From positions 1,116,001 through 1,180,000 of the forward strand of contig JAHYIO010000003.1 in NCBI GenBank assembly GCA_020543525.1: DNA of 64,000 nucleotides, read 5' to 3'. Shown piece after piece: positions 32,126-40,877 of this stretch. Every line of letters starts with the position of its first letter. Position 1 is the first letter of the stretch. Both the position numbers and the translations under genes were made by a program. Source of the stretch: Coriolopsis trogii (taxonomy: Eukaryota; Basidiomycota; Agaricomycetes; Polyporales; Polyporaceae). The notes beneath the pieces are model-generated. The model searched no databases. It was not told where the DNA came from and saw only the letters and a program-made list of their open reading frames with translations.

Positions 32126-32784
32126 CTACATGACGAGACACTGGCACCCCTGGTTCGGCATGGCGAAAGGATCGTCTGCCTTGCTGACGGGTCCCCACAC
32201 CGACGGAATCTATGCAAGTAAAGTAAGGTCAGCAAGTGACGCAATCAAGCATAGTGGGTCGAAGGCGAATCTGCACATCGCAGAGACAGAGGTTATGAAT
32301 CCGTGTGGTCGCATACATACTGATGCGCCTGTGCAGCAGCACCGATATGTATACTCCTGCTGTAGCATGTGGATGATGTCTATCGACACACCCAGCATCA
32401 ACTACATGGAACTGCCTATGTCTGTTGCGGCGACTACGTTGTTTCAGTTACAAAGCGCGTCAATACTGGCGTCAAGCCCACACAGAGCGTGCTAAACGTC
32501 AATGACACCTCCTTACAGGCCTTGAAAGCTCATGAATTTGGCCGCGAGTTGCGTATGAGACTCACCAGGTGATCGGGTGTGTTCTTGCAGAAGTTGATCA
32601 AGCTGGCATAGGAAAGAGGTGAGCTAGCTGAGTCATAAAAAAGAAAGGGGAGTACTCACCTATTGCTAGCCTCGCTGACCTTGATTCTTGGCCGTGCCAA
32701 ATCCTCCCGAAGCCGCTGGTTGTGTTCTGAGAGCCTGCGGAGCTTGAGCTCGGACATGGACTGCTTGGGGACGCGGCTGCTCAT
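32126..32784 (-). CDS. heterotrimeric G-protein gamma subunit, paralogue 2
   Basis: Three exons of 125, 37 and 84 bases give 81 residues. It starts [18 protein letters not shown], then [20 protein letters not shown], continues [13 protein letters not shown] and ends [20 protein letters not shown], then GCQCLVM. Exons 1 and 2 have exactly the same lengths and phases as in the paralogue at 23032-23456. The CaaX box is CLVM rather than CVIQ, and the neighbouring Cys is two residues back (CQC) rather than adjacent. Intron 2 (32210-32565) is 356 bases, far longer than the usual 50-65 here; its donor and acceptor are inferred from the family alignment. The last exon is shorter by two codons. The gene shares a divergent promoter with the coiled-coil gene at 33099. 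Confidence 0.88.
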
Positions 32785-33098
32785 GGTGACAACGAGGCGG
32801 ACGAGTGGTCTGAGTGCCTAAGACTCTGAGGTAGACAGAACGAAGACTCGGGGGCAAGAACGGGGAGTAGCCGGACTCGCAGAAGACGGGAAGGGAAAGG
32901 GAGGCGGGAGGAAGAGAAGGCTGAGCGAGGGAAAGGGGGGGGCGCTGGCTCGCAACTCGAGAACGACCAAACCTAGTCCGGCGCTTCCCCCGCCTGTGGG
33001 TCCATTTTGAGTCCCAGTCTGATCTCGCCTCGTCTTGGCCTTCTCCTCTGTCCTCCCTTCCGCCATCCCCGCCCCCAACCACCCGCCCCCGATTCGCC
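32785..33098. other. divergent promoter region, G-gamma 2 / coiled-coil gene
   Basis: 314 bases between two outward-facing starts, purine-rich on the plus strand in its left part and CT-rich near the right start. Confidence 0.45.
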
Positions 33099-34320
33099 AT
33101 GGGCAAGTACGCCACCAACCTGATCCAGCACGCGTCCCCGCACGCCTCCAAGACACACAAGACATCCCGCGTCGGTGAGAGTCCCGCCTCGTCCCCGCTC
33201 GCACGTCAAACCTCACACGACGGACCGCAGCCACGCGTGTCGTCCAGCATCAGAAAGCGCCGTACAGCGCCAGACTCAATGCTCCTCGAAGCCCGGCCCT
33301 CCGGTCGCGGCTGCACTCGACCAACACCAATCGCTTTCTTGCCTCCCGCAGCCAGCTCGAGACTATCGCTGAAGAACCCGAGGATGATGACACTGGGCAC
33401 AGGCTTGACGACTTGCGGGGACTCTACAGGCAACCCAACTCTTGGCAGCATGATAACGCTCTGGCAGGCCCCTCTCGCAGACAGGATCACGATGACGACG
33501 TCGACATGTTTAGCTGGGACGACGAGACAACCTTGGTCGCGATGCTCGAAGAAAGGTGGTCGCATATATGCAACTTACATGCGCGCTGTTCTGACGTCAT
33601 TCGGTAGCTCCCAGGATGAAGATGAAGAGGACCAACTGATCGCACTTGTTGAGCAGTTGAGAGGTCCCATGGCGGCCCAGGGGACAGCACTCAAACAATA
33701 CGTCAAGGACGCATTGCTCCCAGCATATAACCACATAAAAGCAACGCATAGTGCACTGGATGACAAAGGTGAGTATCATCAGACTATATGCGCTCCTCAT
33801 CGCTCATTTTTACCTATTGATTGTAGTGGACCTCGCCTTCGGCGCCGGGCTACTAACATTTGACGAGGTATGCAAGAAGGTAGAACGTATCGCGCTCCGA
33901 GACGAGGACGAGCTCAAGTCGGCGAGGGCCGAGTCGCAGGTGCGTTCACCTTGCTCCTGCTCTTATGGTGCTTCCAATGCGGTGATACGCGCGTAGCGCA
34001 ATGTTGCCCAGACTCTGGAACAACTTGAGAATGCCTATGCTCGGCGCAAGCAACTCTGGGATGCTCTCGAGGACGACTTGACCCGTTGCGGTGATTATTC
34101 TTTCTATTGCCTGCCTGGAGGAACAAACTGTCTTCCCTAAGCTGGTCTTCTGACGCTCATTGCTGCTAAAGCCACCCGTGCAACAGCAGCTCTCGAAGGG
34201 CTCCCTACCGAGGTTGAGCAAACAATCGCAGTCCTAGACAAGAGAGCCAAGACTATGGACAAGGAATCCTCCTCTTCAGCGAATCAGAAAGTTCTTCGTG
34301 GTCTTCTTGAGAAACTTTAA
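33099..34320 (+). CDS. uncharacterised coiled-coil protein (about 305 residues)
   Basis: Six exons with consistent phases. It begins MGKYATNLIQHASPHASKTH, then an Arg/Ser/Pro-rich disordered region (KAPYSARLNAPRSPALRSRL; LETIAEEPEDDD). An acidic patch, DHDDDVDMFSWDDETTLVAM, precedes a helical half: EEDQLIALVEQLRGPMAAQG, YVKDALLPAYNHIKATHSAL, FDEVCKKVERIALRDEDELK, NVAQTLEQLENAYARRKQLW, and LPTEVEQTIAVLDKRAKTMD, ending GLLEKL. The layout of a basic N-terminus plus acidic motif plus coiled coils suggests a structural or adaptor protein, possibly of the spindle or kinetochore, but I recognise no domain. The stop is at 34318-34320. The first intron (33175-33230) shifts the frame, so a single-exon reading from 33099 would be wrong. 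Confidence 0.65.
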
Positions 34321-34446
34321 CTGGGAACTGGAGCTTCGGTGCTATGCATCATAAGTGTACTGTACCAGTAGTACTGTCTGTTCCTGTTCTGTGTTAGCTA
34401 TTCTGTGATAGCTATTATGTGTTGCAACATGCTTTGTATACTTCAT

Positions 34447-34531
34447 GGCCTGGTGGTCTAGTAGTATGATTCCTTCTTAGGGCGATCAGCGCATTTGGAG
34501 GAGGTCCCGGGTTCAATTCCCGGCCAGGCCC
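34447..34531 (+). tRNA. tRNA-Pro (AGG) with a short intron
   Basis: The acceptor GGCCTGG pairs with CCAGGCC, followed by discriminator C. The T-arm is CCGGG-TTCAATT-CCCGG. The anticodon stem CCTTC pairs with GGAGG (one wobble) around the loop TTAGGG...T, giving anticodon AGG. About 13 bases between loop positions 37 and 38 form the intron, at the canonical nuclear tRNA intron site. Confidence 0.88.
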
Positions 34532-34727
34532 TTTCCCAAAACCTTTTGCACAGTCAAGTCCGTTTGACTCAAGAGCAGTTTCAGGGTGGAGAAGAGGGAA
34601 TTGTCTAGTGTTGTTCGTAGTGATTTTTCAAAAATTCTAACAAGGAAGACGATGGTTTGAACTAAGGATAAAATTGGGCCTTGATTGGCGGACTGATTGT
34701 ACTTGAGTAAAATAAGGACCAGCATAC

Positions 34728-34809
34728 CGACGCCAGCAGGATTCGAACCTGCGCCTCCAAAGGAGAACAGATTTCTAATCTGTCGCCGTAACCACTTGGC
34801 TATAGCGCC
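34728..34809 (-). tRNA. tRNA-Ser (AGA)
   Basis: 82 bases, without intron. The anticodon stem ACAGA/TCTGT encloses loop TTAGAAA, so the anticodon is AGA. A long variable arm (TCTCC...GGAG) is typical of class II tRNA-Ser. The T-arm is GCAGG-TTCGAAT-CCTGC. The sequence is identical to the copy at 38809-38890 on the other strand. Confidence 0.93.
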
Positions 34810-35266
34810 TCAAGATTTGACATCCGTCCATGTGGGCTCAGGATGCGCAACCGTAGATCCAGGGCAAGCTCAAGACCACAACTTGTGGATGCGTGCACTT
34901 TGAGAGTATTGCTTACAGCGACACCCCGAGTCGCGAGCACATAGAACGGAATGATGTGGCCGATGATACAGCATCTGGACTGTGTTGCACTGCATGGAGA
35001 GCGTCGATCAGGGATGCCCAGAGGGGCCCTGAGCGCCCACTAACGCCGTGTCCGTAGCCTTATTGAGCCGATCCGGACTCTGCTCTCGCGCCCCCAGTCT
35101 CGAAACGCACCCGGCCCCTCATATTGGCCACACCCCTCTCTGCCATGCTTTATCAACACATCTCTCCGTCCGACGCCTAGCTCCATCTCTCGTCTATCCC
35201 CTCCAGGTTCCGGTCCCCGCACTCCCTCTGCCTTCCTGGGACTCTCTCGATCGAACTGCGCTCGAG
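34810..35266. other. promoter region of the Ser/Thr-rich membrane protein gene
   Basis: About 450 bases; no gene seen. The 200 bases before the ATG at 35267 are CT-rich. Confidence 0.45.
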
Positions 35267-36835
35267 ATGTCCTCGTCCTGTGTAAGCACCGCGACTGCGA
35301 CCCAGTTCTCTACTTTCACCACCACCAGTCTCTCGACCTCTTCCACCGATAGTGTGTCCACCCTTGATCCGAGCACGACCACAATCACGACCACAGTATG
35401 TACCACTCCGACCCCGGCACCTAGTGGTTCGACTACAGTTACCCCCGAGTGCAGTACTGAGACGACCGTGAGCACAATCGGTGAATACGCACGGCATCTT
35501 TCTTCTAGACGATCACTGACATCCCTCGGATATACAGCTGGGGGTGTAACCACCGTACAGGTTCCCGTTGTCGTGACCATCACCACAACGTCTAGTACGC
35601 CAACAGCAACCCTATTTACCACCTCCTGTTCCAGTGTCGGCGGCAACGATCCCACACAATCCGACACTACCGCCACCCCCACCGACTCGTCCACCACAGT
35701 GACTTTTGTAACTTCGTATACTTCGAGCGGGACTGTCATCATCACCACTGGAACCACGGTCACCGCAGTTGCGACAGCACAAACAAACTCCGGATCTCAT
35801 GGCGGCTCATCGCCCAACATCGGAGCAATAGTCGGAGGTGCAGCAGGTGGCGTAGGGGGCGCGGCTATCCTCCTCCTACTCGGCTGGTTCATCTTGTACG
35901 TCCCTACTTGGTCAACCGTTGGGTGTTCCCCTCTGACGGGTTCCGACAATAGCCGCAGACGTCGCCGCACAGCGGATCTCGACGACATTATCTGGCCTTC
36001 ACACACAGAGCACTACGAGAAGACCGACTACCCGCGCGCAGGCGGTTCCGACCCTGCCGTCTCAGAGCCCCAATACCAGCCCGAAGTCCAACCAGAGCCC
36101 TACACATACGGCGCTCTCGCCGCCCCCGCCGCATCCCGCCGTTCCCAAAGCCCGAACGCGCCTCCCGTGCTCGGTCCCACCCCCGCGCTCAACCGTGGCA
36201 CAAGCCAGCAGTCGCAGCCTCAATCGCCCCCGCTGTCCTGGCAATCCCATAGCTCGTACACCGCCGGTGGCACTTACCCACCCTCCCCGTACGGCATGCC
36301 CGACCCGGCGTACATGAACCCCAACCCGAACGCGCACTACAACCCCGCGCCGTACTCCGATCCCAACATGAACTACAACGCGGGCCCCCGCCCGTCGTCT
36401 ACCGGTGCATACGGCCCAAGCCCGTACGACCTCTCCATGCCCTCCCCATCCGTCGTCTCCACCGGGTACCCGAGCTCCTCCGGGTCGCCGCCGCCCGCAC
36501 CCGCACCTCAGCATCACCTGCACGTCGTGAACGCCGACGCCGACGTCGCCGCATCCACATCCACATCCGTGCCCGCAGTCACTCGCCCATCGGAGAAGAG
36601 CGAGCTCTACCTCCATCCAGATAGGGGGCTCATGACTGTCGGGCCTGAACCGTCGGACACGCGGGGGGCTTCGAGCAGTAGCACCAGCAGTGCGTTCGTG
36701 CCTGTGCCATCGCAGGTGCAGGCGCTGCGCGCGCGCGGGTCGCAGAGCCAGGGAGAGGGGAAGCGGAGTGGTGAGAACGGGAGAGGGTCGGATGTCCAGC
36801 AAGGCGAGGCTCCTCCGCCTGCGTATAGCGAGTAG
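35267..36835 (+). CDS. Ser/Thr-rich single-pass membrane protein
   Basis: The N-terminal 160 residues are almost all Ser/Thr (for example TFTTTSLSTSSTDSVSTL), typical of O-mannosylated cell-wall stalks. A single membrane segment follows at about residues 165-190, NIGAIVGGAAGGVGGAAILL then LLGWFIF, stopped by RRRRR. The cytoplasmic tail of about 300 residues is rich in Pro, Tyr and Asn (SPYGMPDPAYMNPNPNAHYN) and ends EAPPPAYSE, a PPxY motif that could bind WW domains of Nedd4/Rsp5-type ubiquitin ligases. This resembles Mid2/Wsc-type surface sensors in layout only, and no cysteine-rich WSC domain is seen. Two 57-base introns at about 35480-35536 and 35896-35952 keep the frame open, so they are easily missed. 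A cleavable signal peptide is not obvious from the ATG at 35267. Earlier in-frame start codons would add an unlikely leader. Confidence 0.7.
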   Translation: MSSSCVSTATATQFSTFTTTSLSTSSTDSVSTLDPSTTTITTTVCTTPTPAPSGSTTVTPECSTETTVSTIGEYARHLSSRRSLTSLGYTAGGVTTVQVPVVVTITTTSSTPTATLFTTSCSSVGGNDPTQSDTTATPTDSSTTVTFVTSYTSSGTVIITTGTTVTAVATAQTNSGSHGGSSPNIGAIVGGAAGGVGGAAILLLLGWFILYVPTWSTVGCSPLTGSDNSRRRRRTADLDDIIWPSHTEHYEKTDYPRAGGSDPAVSEPQYQPEVQPEPYTYGALAAPAASRRSQSPNAPPVLGPTPALNRGTSQQSQPQSPPLSWQSHSSYTAGGTYPPSPYGMPDPAYMNPNPNAHYNPAPYSDPNMNYNAGPRPSSTGAYGPSPYDLSMPSPSVVSTGYPSSSGSPPPAPAPQHHLHVVNADADVAASTSTSVPAVTRPSEKSELYLHPDRGLMTVGPEPSDTRGASSSSTSSAFVPVPSQVQALRARGSQSQGEGKRSGENGRGSDVQQGEAPPPAYSE

Positions 36836-37152
36836 TGCTGCAGGTGCTGTTGGTATGATTCTCACCCCTGGATGTTCTCTGCAACGCCTCCCATGTCATG
36901 GTCCACGCTTTAACTGGTGATATCGAGGTGTGTTATTTTACTACGTCTTACTTTGCCGCCGCCTCGGACGGGTGTTCTTTGTCTCTACTCTGTACGATTA
37001 CCTTAGCATGTCCTGATCACCATTACTGTACTCCTTCGTACAATACCCCAATAACAGTTTTCTATAAACACACGCCAGACAAGAGTCGACATCGTCCGGA
37101 ATTCAAGACATTAACATAATACTTACGCTACCATGGATGCGTGCGTCTGTAG
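36836..37152. other. 3' flanks of convergent genes
   Basis: 317 bases between two stop codons; no gene seen. Confidence 0.45.
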
Positions 37153-38325
37153 TCAATCTGAAAGGTCCATGTCGGCATCCTCATTTGACTGGGGGTGATC
37201 ATCTCGCGCAACAGAAACAGCAACAGTGGGGGAAATTGGTGGCCACAGAAGAGGCGGCACAGGAGGCGGGGAGGACGGAGGCGGGGAGGATGCAGGAGGC
37301 GGAAGCGGAGGTGGAGGGATGAGTGGAGGAGGCGGCGTGGGTCTCGGAGCATCCAAATCCTGACCGAACACACCGGGTCGTCTCCACGGAGGGACCGTAG
37401 GTGACGGAGGTCTGCCCGAGGCCAGGATGCTCTGCCACAATGTTTGACGATCGGCGGTGTAAGTGGAGCTCACGGGCGGGGGGTCGTCCATAGAAGGGAG
37501 ATTCGAGCCTTTGTAAATAGGCAGAATCTCAGACAGAAAGTAGGTGTTCGGATATTTGGCCCACCGTCTGGGGATTGTCGAAGGAGTATCATCTTCGTCA
37601 CCACCTGATTCCATGGACAAAGACATTGCCAAGGTTGACGGATGAGAAATAGCAAAACTCGAGGAGTGACTCATCGTGGAACCAGTCTGCCCAGACTTTG
37701 ACAGAGAACATAGCTCTTTACCGTTGTCGTTGTGGATCGAGAACTCGAGCTCCTCATCCGATTCCTCAGCGGCATCAGCGATGCGTTCCCATACGCGTTC
37801 GCGGGGGTCGCGGACGCCTATCCAGCCAGGAGGATAGCCCCAGCACGCCATGTTGCGCAGCCATTCGACGCGTTCGCCCGCGTCGCCGTCCTGCAGGCCC
37901 AACGCTTGGCGGAGGAGCGCCCCCTTGATCTCTCCAGGCTCGAACGCGTCAAGCCAACGCAGTCGTTCCGAGCGCCACTCTTCGACCTCGTGAACGCGGT
38001 GGAACGGTCCTCCAGAGTCACCTCGGAGGAAGTTGAACATCTGGCGGGAGAGTGCGACGAGGGCGCGGTCGAACGGTTCCGGACAGTCCGAGACGCTATG
38101 GTCGGGCGCACCACAGTTGAAACAGCGGCGGACGTCCCTGGCACTCTCCCCGCCGTCTTCCTGAGATCCCTCCCCAAGGACGTCTTCATGAACGCGATAG
38201 TAGAGTGGAACGCCGAAGGCCGGGCCTTCGTCATAGAATTGGGATAACGCGCTTGCTAGTCCTGTCGCGTCCACGGCGAAGCCTCCCACGTATCCAACGC
38301 CTGACTGACCGTCTGCGCGTCCCAT
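37153..38325 (-). CDS. zinc-knuckle (CCHC) and PSP-domain protein
   Basis: One open exon of 390 codons from the ATG at 38325. CFNCGAPDHSVSDC, with Cys-x2-Cys-x4-His-x4-Cys, is a CCHC zinc knuckle at about residues 60-73. It is followed by the PSP domain region: RWLDAFEPGEIKGALLRQAL, then GLQD, and WLRNMACWGYPPGWIGVRDP. This pair is typical of ZCCHC8-like proteins that bring RNA to the nuclear exosome or spliceosome. The C-terminus is a long proline run (TPPPPLIPPPPLPPPASSPP). The start is doubtful: the only upstream ATGs in this frame lie inside the glutaredoxin-like gene, and the frame is open back to 38544. The first 70 bases of the model overlap the 3' end of that gene in another frame. 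Confidence 0.75.
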   Translation of the reverse strand: MGRADGQSGVGYVGGFAVDATGLASALSQFYDEGPAFGVPLYYRVHEDVLGEGSQEDGGESARDVRRCFNCGAPDHSVSDCPEPFDRALVALSRQMFNFLRGDSGGPFHRVHEVEEWRSERLRWLDAFEPGEIKGALLRQALGLQDGDAGERVEWLRNMACWGYPPGWIGVRDPRERVWERIADAAEESDEELEFSIHNDNGKELCSLSKSGQTGSTMSHSSSFAISHPSTLAMSLSMESGGDEDDTPSTIPRRWAKYPNTYFLSEILPIYKGSNLPSMDDPPPVSSTYTADRQTLWQSILASGRPPSPTVPPWRRPGVFGQDLDAPRPTPPPPLIPPPPLPPPASSPPPSSPPPVPPLLWPPISPTVAVSVARDDHPQSNEDADMDLSD

Positions 38326-38614
38326 CGACCCTTCGCTACCTCCTTCCCCTCGATGTGGAGCGCGGGGATCCAGTAGACATATTTCTTCTTCCAGCGCTCC
38401 TGGCCCTTGTCCTGGATGTTGATCGTCTCGAGCTCGAACGGACGCTGCTGGCGGACCTTTGCCAGCTCCGCTTTCGCAATCTGTAGCAGTACACGGGCGT
38501 TGGGTGAGAGGATAGTGGAGAGTGAACACGGGTGGGGCGTACATCGCAGAGGGAGCAGTTGGGACCAGAGAAGAGGGTAAGGCGGGCTACGCGGGCGATT
38601 CCACGCGCTGCCAT
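38256..38614 (-). CDS. glutaredoxin-like (DUF836/C5orf63-type) protein
   Basis: Two exons (38543-38614 and 38256-38480) joined over a 62-base intron give 98 residues. It reads RVARLTLFSGPNCSLCD, with the redox pair Cys-x2-Cys, then IAKAELAKVRQQRPFELETI, NIQDKGQERW, KYVYWIPALHIEGKEV and ALDTWEASPWTRQD. This is the small thioredoxin fold of the DUF836 glutaredoxin-like family (human C5orf63, yeast YDR286C), including the conserved IPALHI cis-proline loop. The cellular role is not established for the family. The N-terminus MAARGIARVAR could act as a weak mitochondrial presequence. The 3' end overlaps the start of the zinc-knuckle gene by up to 70 bases on the same strand. Confidence 0.8.
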
Positions 38615-38808
38615 GCAGTGTTCAAAACCTGTGAATGTTCATAAGATTCAATATTCAGCTATAAGCAGAGGTTACAGAACAATGCGGTATATCCGTACCT
38701 CTGGGTGTACTACACAGTGTAGCAAGTCCTTGGCGTCGGTGACTGCGAGCTACGCGCATAATGCGGAGGGAGGGCCCAACTGGTATATTGACGCTCCCTG
38801 GTCTTTAT

Positions 38809-38890
38809 GGCGCTATAGCCAAGTGGTTACGGCGACAGATTAGAAATCTGTTCTCCTTTGGAGGCGCAGGTTCGAATCCTGCTGGCGTCG
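38809..38890 (+). tRNA. tRNA-Ser (AGA)
   Basis: The 82 bases are identical to the copy at 34728-34809, in opposite orientation. Anticodon AGA, long variable arm, and T-arm GCAGG-TTCGAAT-CCTGC. The flanks differ from the other copy, so only the gene body is shared. The following 326 bases to 39216 form the promoter of the next gene and hold no other gene. Confidence 0.93.
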
Positions 38891-39216
38891 ATGGTTTCGT
38901 TTTTGTTTCTTTTCTTTCTCCCTTCTTCAAGTACTAATCTCGTTGCATAGTCTAGTACATAGAATCGGGATACGCTGTATGTAGCCTCAACGTCATATGT
39001 TGATGATAAAGTATCGAGTAGTACCATCAGCCGAGTAAGATGCGCGCCCTTTGCAAGCTACTCTGAGGATGACGAGCATGACGTCACGGTGGGCAGAGTG
39101 GGACGGGTTCGTGGATTCAATACGCAAAGGGTGTCTCATCGCGACCAGATACATACACCCATATATACCTCCCACCGTCCGGTTCACATCTCGCACTCAC
39201 AATACGTTTCACCACC

Positions 39217-40514
39217 ATGTTCCCTTCAGCAGTTCCCGCTCTCCGCCGCGCCCCCATTGGCCTCCGACGGCCCTTCTCAACTCCGTCTTTTCTCAAGTCA
39301 ACTCCCCTCTCTCGTCCTTCAATGTCGTTCCTTCGCAACCAGCTTATCGTGCGCGGGGCTGCGAGCTCCGTGTCAGGTCGCCCGGGTTCGCAGACAGTCG
39401 GCCACGCCGCCCAGAATATCCGTGAGGAAGTTGGGCAATCTGCTGCTGACCTAGCCAAGTCCATCGCAGGAGGGAATGTCTTCCAGGATGGTGTTGAGCC
39501 TACGCAACAAACCTTCGTATGTGATCCCAGGCGACTTTGTTTTGGTGAGAGTGACTAAATGCGCTCCATGCAGCTGGGAGTTACCAATGCCGTTGCCCAT
39601 GCCGTTCCTAAACAATATGTGATCTTTGGTCTTGCGGGTGGTATACCTTACATCGGTGCAACGGGTGCCACTGTTTATCTCGCGCGTCAGGCTGGCGTCG
39701 CTGCAACTGGTGAGTGTATCGTGGTCAAAGAACAAATGCGTTTGCTCACAGTATATTGCGCAGGTCTTGTCCCTAACATTGATCCGGGCGTCGCGATCTC
39801 GGTTCTCGATCAAGCGTTGAGCTTTCAAGCTACCTATGGAGCTGTCCTGCTCTCCTTCCTTGGTGCATTGCACTGGGGTTTCGAATTCGCTGGATATGGC
39901 GGGCACAAATAGTATGCGTTTCGGCATGTCGTTCTCCGAATCATACTAATGTGTGGTCAACACAGTTACCCTCGCCTTTTGCTCGGCGCGGCACCTGTTG
40001 TGTTCGGCTGGTCTACCTTGGCCCTGTCACCGGTTAATGCCCTCATCGCCCAATGGGTCGGCTTCACCGGTATGTGGTGGGCTGACTTGAGGGCCACTGG
40101 TGCCGGATGGAGTGAGTACCCTCTTGATCACACTGTAAAATGAGTTCTGACATAGTACCTGCAGCGCCCAAATGGTACTCTCAGTACCGCTTCTATCTCT
40201 CTATCTTGGTCGGAACCTGCATCATCGGCTCGCTGGCTGCCACGAGCTACTGGGGTCCTGTTGGCGGTCACGGCGTTGTTAGTCACGATCTGAACATGGT
40301 GAGCGCACCCATGGCAGTTCACGTCGAATCCAGAGCTGAATGCGTGCTCCGTTAACAGATTCGCGCTGAGCGAAAGCAGAGGCAACCAGAGAAGGAGGGC
40401 GTTGTGCCCGGTTCCGTCGAAGCGCTGCCTGCACCCGAAGACGCTGACAAGTATGTTATCGTAAAGAAAAAGGCGACTGAGAAAGAGGGCAAGGAGGGCC
40501 AGCAGCAGCAATAA
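39217..40514 (+). CDS. DUF3429 (TMEM69-like) mitochondrial inner membrane protein
   Basis: Six exons. The N-terminus MFPSAVPALRRAPIGLRRPF followed by STPSF is rich in Arg/Ser and lacks acids, a good mitochondrial presequence. The core reads QYVIFGLAGGIPYIGATGAT, ALSFQATYGAVLLSFLGALH, WGFEFAGYGG, YPRLLLGAAPVVFGWSTLAL, and WYSQYRFYLSILVGTCIIGS. These are four or five hydrophobic helices and match the DUF3429 family (TMEM69 in animals). The C-terminus is charged: IRAERKQRQPEKEG, then KKKATEKEGKEGQQQQ. The molecular role is unknown. The stop is at 40512-40514. All introns are 50-70 bases with GT-AG ends and consistent phases. Confidence 0.85.
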
Positions 40515-40877
40515 GCGTGGTCGTCTTTCAGATCGCACCCTGGACATCCTATCGCTGTACGAGTATGTCACGAAATGTATGATAGCGACTGGCAACGCAC
40601 CGTATAATTTAGTTACATTTCATTCCAAGTCTTTCATGTTCGCGCCAGATCGAAGTGTTTGACTTTGAGCTCGAAGTCTGCCAGAAGGATGCAATTCGCG
40701 GGTGGGAGAGAGGATGCTCGAAAGTTCTGGAGATCGACGCGCGATCGCTCGAGCGTCATGCGCGCAATAAAGCCGTCCCGCTCTCCGTCACGCATACCTC
40801 TGCCTCCTTCTGGTAACTTTGCTGCAGCGTACATCCCTTGTAATATCCTCTCGTCTTTGGTATTTCACTCACGAGCA
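40515..40877. other. promoter region of AHA1
   Basis: About 360 bases; no gene seen. Confidence 0.45.
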
